Below, piece by piece: positions 5,759-18,209 of a stretch of 18,209 bases of DNA. This DNA comes from Lentisphaerota bacterium. GTDB lineage: Bacteria; Verrucomicrobiota; Kiritimatiellia; JAAZAB01. Made by a program: the position numbers and the translations under genes. Every line of letters starts with the position of its first letter. Within the stretch, counting starts at the first letter, position 1. Below the pieces are notes generated by a model, which saw only the letters and a list, made by a program, of their open reading frames with translations, had not been told where the DNA came from and did not search any database. Location: positions 1-18,209 of the forward strand of contig JAIVGW010000032.1 in assembly GCA_020201415.1 (NCBI GenBank), given 5' to 3'.

Positions 5759-6190
5759 ATGACGGATGTGAATGAAGCGACCACGGCGGCCGAGGAGAAG
5801 GCTGAAGTGAAGGTTGAAGGCAAGATGGCCGAATTTATCGACTGGATCGAGGGTATCAGCGTGCTGGAACTCTCGCAGCTGGTCAAGGCTCTGGAAGATC
5901 GCCTGGGTGTGTCGGCGGCGGCTCCCGTGGCCATGGCAGCGGCTCCGGCTGGCGGCGCTGGCGCGGCGGCGGTCGAACAGACCGAGTTCAGCGTGGTGCT
6001 GGCTGAAATAGGCGGCCAGAAAATCCAGGTGATCAAGGAAGTGCGCGCGATCACCGGACTGGGTCTGAAGGAATCCAAGGATCTTGTCGAAGGCGCTCCT
6101 AAACCGGTCAAGGAAGGCGTGACCAAGGAAGAGGCCGAACAGCTCAAGACCAAGTTGGAAGCTGCGGGCGCCAAAGTCGAAATCAAGTAA
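5759..6190 (+). CDS. rplL: 50S ribosomal protein L7/L12 with acidic N-terminal extension
   Basis: L7/L12 forms the flexible stalk that recruits EF-Tu, EF-G and other GTPases. The protein has 143 residues against about 121 in E. coli. The excess is mostly a 22-residue acidic N-terminal tail (M-T-D-V-N-E-A-T-T-A-A-E-E-K...) before the normal dimerisation helices, which begin near M23. The Ala/Gly hinge (about 55-72) and the C-terminal factor-binding domain with G-L-G-L-K-E-S-K-D-L-V-E follow. The tail looks real because a very strong AGGAGGAG (5743-5750) sits 8 bases before ATG 5759, while the inner ATG has none as good. A 92-base gap separates it from rplJ, and a strong separate initiation site fits the several stalk copies needed per ribosome. 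Confidence 0.95.
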   Translation: MTDVNEATTAAEEKAEVKVEGKMAEFIDWIEGISVLELSQLVKALEDRLGVSAAAPVAMAAAPAGGAGAAAVEQTEFSVVLAEIGGQKIQVIKEVRAITGLGLKESKDLVEGAPKPVKEGVTKEEAEQLKTKLEAAGAKVEIK

Positions 6191-6196
6191 ACCGGG

Positions 6197-6218
6197 GATT
6201 CCGCAAAGTGGAATCTTT
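6197..6218 (+). terminator. Small hairpin just after rplL
   Basis: GATTCC (6197-6202) pairs with GGAATC (6210-6215) around a 7-base loop, followed by only three T. It lies 7 bases past the rplL stop. It could be a processing signal or a mild pause; the T run is too short for a confident terminator. It precedes the larger structure at 6228-6301. Confidence 0.4.
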
Positions 6219-6227
6219 AAACATTGC

Positions 6228-6301
6228 GATCCGGTTCCCGCGGACGGCATATGCGGTTGCGTGAGCCGTCGCGGGCCGGATCAGTAATGTTTTTGTTTTT
6301 T
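6228..6301 (+). terminator. Attenuator-like hairpin with T-rich run between rplL and rpoB
   Basis: Three stacked stems form one long hairpin: GATCCGG (6228-6234) with CCGGATC (6276-6282), CCCGCG (6237-6242) with CGCGGG (6270-6275), and ACGGC (6244-6248) with GCCGT (6265-6269). The only interruptions are a TT and a single G bulge on the 5' side. A T-rich run (TTTTTGTTTTTT, 6290-6301) follows after a few bases. E. coli has a partial terminator and an RNase III site in this same gap, which make rpoBC expression lower than that of the ribosomal genes. The offset of about 7 bases between stem and T run suggests partial rather than full termination. Confidence 0.65.
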
Positions 6302-6359
6302 GGTGCGGCGGCAGGTTTGGTTGCGGATAGTTCCGGTAATTTAACGGAGAATAGGCGCA

Positions 6360-10121
<3,762 letters not shown>

Positions 10122-10155
10122 AACTTTCATTTTTTAACAAACAACAGCGGGGGAT

Positions 10156-14178
<4,023 letters not shown>

Positions 14179-14236
14179 AGTTGCAATTTCCATGCGCTTT
14201 TGGTAATTTTGCGGTTCGTAATCGATAGGAGAAAAG

Positions 14237-14617
14237 ATGCCGACAATCAATCAACTAGTCCGAAAGGGCCGGCGGGAAATCGTCCGCCGCAGTAAATCGC
14301 CGGCGCTGACGCGTTGCCCGCAGCGGCGCGGAGTATGTCTGGCGGTGCGCGTGGTCACGCCCAAAAAGCCGAATTCGGCCTTGCGCAAGGTGGCGCGTGT
14401 GCGTCTGACCAACGGCTATGAGGTCACCGCCTACATTCCGGGCGTGGGACACAACCTGCAGGAACACAGTATTGTGCTCGTGCGCGGCGGCCGCATCAAG
14501 GACCTGTCCGGTGTGCGGTATCACATTGTTCGCGGCACGCTCGACAGCGTGGGCGTGGAAGGACGCCGCCGCGGACGTTCGAAATACGGGGCCAAGAAAC
14601 CCAAGGCTAAAACCTGA
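14237..14617 (+). CDS. rpsL: 30S ribosomal protein S12
   Basis: A full-length S12 of 126 residues (124 in E. coli), next to the decoding centre. The signature T-P-K-K-P-N-S-A-L-R-K is at 41-51, and G-H-N-L-Q-E-H-S is intact. The two lysines whose change gives streptomycin resistance (E. coli K42 and K87, here K43 and K88) and the Asp that can be methylthiolated (here D89) are the usual ones. The next loop reads L-S-G in place of the nearly universal L-P-G: Ser91, codon TCC at 14507-14509, sits where E. coli has Pro90. One base separates TCC from CCC. AGGAGA at 14227-14232 precedes ATG 14237. rpsG follows after 21 bases. Confidence 0.97.
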   Translation: MPTINQLVRKGRREIVRRSKSPALTRCPQRRGVCLAVRVVTPKKPNSALRKVARVRLTNGYEVTAYIPGVGHNLQEHSIVLVRGGRIKDLSGVRYHIVRGTLDSVGVEGRRRGRSKYGAKKPKAKT

Positions 14618-14638
14618 TTATAGCTCGGACGGAGAAAT

Positions 14639-15109
14639 ATGGCGAGGAGACATAAAGCTGAAAAACGCATGGTCATGCCCGACCTGAGGTTCAACAACAA
14701 CCTGGTGGGGTACATGATCAGCATGGTGATGCGCGGCGGTCGGAAAACCACTTCGGAAAAGGTGGTTTACGCGATGCTCGATTTCGTCGGTGAGCAGACC
14801 AAGGAGGATTGCTTGGAAGTGCTGATCCGCGGCGTCGAGAACATCAAGCCTAAAATTGAAGTCAAGTCCCGCCGCGTCGGCGGCGCCACTTACCAGGTGC
14901 CCGTGGAAATCACGTCCGAGCGGCAGCTGGCGCTGGCGTTGCGCTGGCTGATCCAGTTTTCCCAGGCCCGCAAAGGGGTGCCCATGTGGAAAGCCATGGG
15001 TATGGAAGTGATGGACGCTTACAAGAATCAGGGTAATGCCATCAAGCGGCGTGATGATACGCACAAGATGGCTCAGGCCAACAAGGCCTTTGCCCATTAC
15101 AAGTGGTAA
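14639..15109 (+). CDS. rpsG: 30S ribosomal protein S7
   Basis: A complete S7 of 156 residues, which nucleates folding of the 16S rRNA 3' domain and contributes to the E site. Conserved text includes V-E-V-K-S-R-R-V-G-G-A-T-Y-Q-V-P-V-E (rRNA-binding and hairpin region), A-L-R-W-L, and the ending M-A-Q-A-N-K-A-F-A-H-Y-K-W. GGAG at 14631-14634 sets ATG 14639. In E. coli S7 represses translation of the str operon through the rpsL-rpsG gap. Here that gap is only 21 bases, too short for the same structure. Confidence 0.97.
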   Translation: MARRHKAEKRMVMPDLRFNNNLVGYMISMVMRGGRKTTSEKVVYAMLDFVGEQTKEDCLEVLIRGVENIKPKIEVKSRRVGGATYQVPVEITSERQLALALRWLIQFSQARKGVPMWKAMGMEVMDAYKNQGNAIKRRDDTHKMAQANKAFAHYKW

Positions 15110-15125
15110 AAGTACGGATATTTTC

Positions 15126-17114
15126 ATGGTGGCTGTCTTGAAAACGAAAGGTCATAAGCACGATACAGGCGCTCAGCCCGGGACGGAAGCGCCCGGTCGG
15201 CCTGTGCCCATGCGCCATTTGCGCAATATCGGCATTATGGCCCATATCGACGCCGGCAAAACCACCACCACCGAGCGCATCCTGTTTTATGCCGGCCGGC
15301 TGCACCGCATGGGCGAAGTCCATGAAGGCACCGCCGCCATGGACTGGATGGTGCAGGAACGCGAACGCGGCATAACTATCACTTCCGCCGCCACCACCTG
15401 CTTCTGGGGCGAGCGCGTGATCAATATCATCGATACGCCGGGCCACGTCGATTTCACCGCCGAGGTGGAACGCTCCCTGCGCGTGCTGGACGGCGCGGTG
15501 GCGCTCTTCTGCGCCGTGGGCGTCCCCGTGCAATTGCCCTGGGGGCGCGAGGAAGGGTTCCGCGGCGTGTTGGACCTGCTGGAAATGCGCGCGCTGGAAT
15601 TCGAGGAAACCAGCCTGGGCTCGCAGGTGCAAGTCCACCCGTTGCCGGCCGACCTGGCCGCCGCCGCCGAGCGCGCCCGTGCGGAACTTGTCGAGCGCCT
15701 GGCCGAAGTCGATGAGCAAGTCCTGGCCGCTTTCGTGGATGGCCCCGATGTGCCGGCGCCGATTCTGCGCGCGGGCTTGCGCCGGGCCTTGCTGAACCAG
15801 ACCCTCACGCCGGTGTTCTGCGGTTCGGCCCTGCGCAACAAGGGCGTGCAGCCCCTGCTGGATGCCATTGCCGAATTTCTGCCTGCGCCCCTCGATCTCC
15901 CGGCCGTCAAGGGCTGTCATCCCAAAACCGGGGAGGAAATTGAGCGGCCTGCCGCCGATCTGGAGCCGCTTGCCGGACTGGCTTTCAAGATCATGAACAA
16001 CTCCTACATGGGCAAGCTGGTCTTCGTGCGCCTCTATGCCGGCATGCTCAAGAAAGGCCAGAACGTTTTCAACCCGCGCACCGGCAAACGCGAACGCGTG
16101 ATGCGTATCTTCCAGATGCACGCCGACGAGTACAAGGAAATCTCCGATCTTTACGCCGGCGATATCGGCGCGATTTCCGGACTCAAGGGGCTGGCCACCG
16201 GCGATACCCTGTGCCTGGAAAACAAGCCCATCGCCCTGGAAAGCATTCATTTCCCCGAGCCGGTCATGGCCATGGCTATTGAACCGCGCACCCAGGCCGA
16301 CCGTGACCCCCTGGCGCAGGCCCTGCAGGCGCTGTGCGATGAAGATCCCACGCTCAAGGTTTCCACTGATCCTGATTCCGGCCAGACCCTGGTCAGCGGT
16401 ATGGGTGAATTGCACCTGAGCATCGTCAAGGATCGCCTGCTGCGCGAATACAAGGTGCAGTCCAATACCGGTGAACCGGTGGTCTCTTACCGCGAAACGG
16501 TGATCGCCACCGGAAACGGAGACTTTGTTTTTGACCGCGAGATCGGCGGTAAACGCCAGTATGCCCGCGTGGTTCTGCAACTGGAACCTCTGGCGCGCAA
16601 GGCCGGCTGCAGTTTTGTCTGCGATCTGCCGGAAGAGCGCCTGCCGTCCGCCCTGCGGCGCTGCGTGGAACAGGGCGTGCATGACGGCCTGATGACCGGG
16701 GTGCTGGGACCTTTCGCCATGATCGATGTCCGGGCCACCGTTCTGGAAGTGGGCTACGATCAGCACGATTCATCCGATGTCGCCTTCCGCACCGCCGCGG
16801 TCATGGCTTTCCGCGAGGCGGCCCGCGCCGCCGCGCCGGTGGTCCTGGAGCCGATTATGGCTTTGGAAATAGTTACGCCGGCGGAGCACATGGGTGATGT
16901 TCTGGGCGACCTGACGGCCCGCCGCGGACGCGTGCGCGACATGCAGACCCGGGAAGATCTGCAGGTCATCCACGCCGATGTGCCGCTGGCCGAGTTGTTC
17001 GGTTATACGACTACAATTCGTTCGCTGTCCCGGGGTCGGGCCAGTTGTGTGATGGAGCCGGTTTTATTTGAGATAGTACCGGAAGCTGTGCAGAAAAAAA
17101 TATTAGATCGGTGA
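15126..17114 (+). CDS. fusA: Elongation factor G, lacking the NKxD segment (in-frame internal deletion)
   Basis: EF-G drives tRNA-mRNA translocation with GTP. The G1 loop A-H-I-D-A-G-K-T (39-46), R-G-I-T-I-T (81-86) and D-T-P-G-H (103-107) are intact. After C-A-V-G (129-132) the text jumps to V-P-V-Q-L-P-W-G, so about 48 residues that normally lie between are absent, including the NKxD guanine-specificity motif. G5 (C-G-S-A-L), domain II, G-M-G-E-L-H-L, and domains IV and V follow, for 662 residues in all. Domain IV differs from E. coli: G-G-K-R-Q-Y-A-R replaces G-G-R-G-Q-Y-G-H, and the tip loop before D-S-S is one residue shorter. The start ATG 15126 has only CGGA upstream and gives a 28-residue polar tail; ATG 15210 is the alternative but has no ribosome binding site. 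tuf does not follow, unlike in E. coli. Confidence 0.95.
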   Translation: MVAVLKTKGHKHDTGAQPGTEAPGRPVPMRHLRNIGIMAHIDAGKTTTTERILFYAGRLHRMGEVHEGTAAMDWMVQERERGITITSAATTCFWGERVINIIDTPGHVDFTAEVERSLRVLDGAVALFCAVGVPVQLPWGREEGFRGVLDLLEMRALEFEETSLGSQVQVHPLPADLAAAAERARAELVERLAEVDEQVLAAFVDGPDVPAPILRAGLRRALLNQTLTPVFCGSALRNKGVQPLLDAIAEFLPAPLDLPAVKGCHPKTGEEIERPAADLEPLAGLAFKIMNNSYMGKLVFVRLYAGMLKKGQNVFNPRTGKRERVMRIFQMHADEYKEISDLYAGDIGAISGLKGLATGDTLCLENKPIALESIHFPEPVMAMAIEPRTQADRDPLAQALQALCDEDPTLKVSTDPDSGQTLVSGMGELHLSIVKDRLLREYKVQSNTGEPVVSYRETVIATGNGDFVFDREIGGKRQYARVVLQLEPLARKAGCSFVCDLPEERLPSALRRCVEQGVHDGLMTGVLGPFAMIDVRATVLEVGYDQHDSSDVAFRTAAVMAFREAARAAAPVVLEPIMALEIVTPAEHMGDVLGDLTARRGRVRDMQTREDLQVIHADVPLAELFGYTTTIRSLSRGRASCVMEPVLFEIVPEAVQKKILDR

Positions 17115-17121
17115 TTCAGGC

Positions 17122-17430
17122 ATGGAAGAGCAACGCATCCGTATTAGATTAAAATCGTTTGATTTTCGCGCCCTGGACCAGTCGGCGGGCGAGATTGTCG
17201 AAACGGCCAAACGTACCGGCGCCCGTGTGGCTGGTCCGACACCTCTGCCAACGCGTATGGAACGCTATTGCGTCAACCGCGCGCCGCACGGTGACAAGAA
17301 ATCGATGGAACAGTTTGAGATCCGCACACATAAGCGTTTGCTGGACATCCTCGGCCCGACGGCCAAGACGGTGGATGAGTTGAAGAAACTAAATCTGCCG
17401 GCTGGCGTCGACATTTCAATCAGGATTTGA
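17122..17430 (+). CDS. rpsJ: 30S ribosomal protein S10
   Basis: A complete S10 of 102 residues (103 in E. coli), a head protein of the small subunit that also acts as NusE in antitermination with NusB and binds the NusG KOW domain. Conserved text: R-I-R-I-R-L-K-S-F-D, E-I-V-E-T-A-K-R-T-G-A, G-P-T-P-L-P-T-R, and E-Q-F-E-I-R-T-H-K-R-L. A GGTGA overlapping the fusA stop (17110-17114) is the likely ribosome binding site, 7 bases before ATG 17122. It opens the S10 block directly after fusA, with no sign of a separate promoter or leader. Confidence 0.97.
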   Translation: MEEQRIRIRLKSFDFRALDQSAGEIVETAKRTGARVAGPTPLPTRMERYCVNRAPHGDKKSMEQFEIRTHKRLLDILGPTAKTVDELKKLNLPAGVDISIRI

Positions 17431-17443
17431 GCAGGGTGGTTAT

Positions 17444-18082
17444 ATGCAAGGTTTAATTGGTAGAAAAATCGGGATGACACGGGTGTTTACCGATGCCGGT
17501 GAACAGGTGCCGGTGACGGTCCTGGAATGCGGTCCCTGTGTCGTGCTGCAACGCAAAACAGCCGATACCGACGGCTACGAGGCCGTTCAACTCGGTTTCG
17601 ACGACCAGGCCGCGCACCGCGTGAACAAGCCCCAGGCCGCGGTCTTCAACAAGCTGGGCGTGCCCTGTAAACGCTTTTTACGCGAATTTCGGCTGGAGCC
17701 GGGCGACGAATTCAAGGCTGGCGATGTTGTCAGCGCCGGCATCTTTGAGCAGGCCACGCATGTGGATATCACCGGCATGACCAAGGGCAAGGGCTTCCAG
17801 GGCGTCATGCGCCGCTACCGTATGCGCGGCGGCGCAATGACCCACGGCGGGCATTCCAAGCGCCGCATCGGTTCGATCGGCTGCCGCGAAAAACCCGGCC
17901 GGGTCTATAAACTAAAGCGTATGCCCGGCCATATGGGCCACCTGCGGGTGACGCAGCTTAACCTGCGCGTGATCCAGGTGCGGCCGGAGGAAAACCTCCT
18001 GCTGGTGCAGGGCGCCGTGCCGGGCCACGCGGGCGCCATGGTGATCATCAGGCGGGCTTTGAAAAAGGGTGGTAAGCAATGA
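17444..18082 (+). CDS. rplC: 50S ribosomal protein L3
   Basis: A complete L3 of 212 residues (209 in E. coli), an early assembly protein whose loop reaches the peptidyl transferase centre. It begins G-L-I-G-R-K-I-G-M-T-R-V-F, has the K-G-K-G-F-Q-G-V-M-R-R core, then the long loop with M-T-H-G-G-H-S-K-R-R-I-G-S-I-G, and P-G-H-M-G-H. AGGGTGG at 17433-17439 precedes ATG 17444. The stop overlaps the next start as ATGA at 18079-18082, so rplD is probably translationally coupled. Confidence 0.97.
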   Translation: MQGLIGRKIGMTRVFTDAGEQVPVTVLECGPCVVLQRKTADTDGYEAVQLGFDDQAAHRVNKPQAAVFNKLGVPCKRFLREFRLEPGDEFKAGDVVSAGIFEQATHVDITGMTKGKGFQGVMRRYRMRGGAMTHGGHSKRRIGSIGCREKPGRVYKLKRMPGHMGHLRVTQLNLRVIQVRPEENLLLVQGAVPGHAGAMVIIRRALKKGGKQ

Positions 18083-18209
18083 GTACGATATCGGTGATGG
18101 ATAAGCAGGGGGCGCCTGCCGGCAATCTGGAAATACCCGATGCCTTGCTGGAGCGCGACCGCGGCGGGCAGGCTGTGCAGGATACGCTGGTGGCTTTCCG
18201 CGCGGGCCT
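18079..18209 (+). CDS. rplD: 50S ribosomal protein L4, N-terminal part only (cut by window end)
   Basis: Forty-three codons are visible before the window ends. The translation has the early L4 pattern of a short variable strand followed by I-P-D-A-L-L-E and V-Q-D-T-L-V-A-F-R-A-G, comparable to the start of L4 up to the point where R-Q-G-T normally comes. It follows rplC in the usual S10-operon order and starts inside the rplC stop codon; GGTGG at 18069-18073 could serve as its ribosome binding site. In E. coli L4 represses the whole S10 operon; nothing here tests that. Confidence 0.85.
   Translation, partial: MSTISVMDKQGAPAGNLEIPDALLERDRGGQAVQDTLVAFRAG

Overview
The window is one chromosomal stretch from a moderately GC-rich bacterium, with every recognised gene on the + strand. 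After a small metabolic pair (a UxaE-family sugar-acid epimerase and the sulfur carrier ThiS) it runs into a long run of translation and transcription genes: tRNA-Thr(GGT), tuf, rpmG, tRNA-Trp(CCA), secE, nusG, rplK, rplA, rplJ, rplL, rpoB, rpoC, rpsL, rpsG, fusA, rpsJ, rplC and the start of rplD. The tuf/sec, rif, str and S10 blocks are therefore fused end to end in the order known from many bacteria. The EF-Tu switch I sequence, in which the usual R-G-I-T-I is replaced by K-I-L-T-I after a longer loop, resembles what I recall from the PVC superphylum (Kiritimatiellota, Lentisphaerota, Planctomycetota). I lean towards Kiritimatiellota/Lentisphaerota, but this placement is an inference from one protein.

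Layout. 1-291: a short direct repeat and a good sigma70-type promoter. 292-1660: uxaE and thiS, probably one transcript. 1661-1869: a strong-looking promoter with an AT-rich upstream element and a structured leader of about 140 nt. 1870-3354: tRNA-Thr, tuf, rpmG. 3371-6190: tRNA-Trp and the secE-nusG-rplKAJL genes. 6191-6359: a gap holding two hairpins, the second followed by a T-rich run, which looks like an attenuator between rplL and rpoB. 6360-14178: rpoB and rpoC. 14237-18209: the str and S10 genes, tightly packed and mostly with recognisable ribosome binding sites.

The most surprising feature is that four of the most conserved genes in biology each lack an internal piece, with normal sequence on both sides of a clean junction. 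tuf lacks about 31 codons and changes frame (near 2873). rplA lacks about 105 codons including all of domain II (near 5000). rpoC lacks about 40 codons at its N terminus (near 10228). fusA lacks about 48 codons including the NKxD GTP-specificity motif (near 15520). Three of the four losses keep the frame. rpoB, nusG, rpsL, rpsG, rplJ, rplK, rpsJ and rplC look full length. No cell should live on these four products alone, so the first explanation to test is an assembly or amplification artefact; the others are intact second copies elsewhere, or a real lineage oddity.

Smaller points of interest are a Pro-to-Ser change at the classic streptomycin-related position of S12, an L33 with three of the four zinc-ribbon cysteines, an acidic N-terminal extension on L7/L12, an EF-G with an N-terminal tail and unusual domain IV loops, and strong hairpins after tuf and before rplK. 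I found no CRISPR array, transposon, phage gene or new defence-type system.
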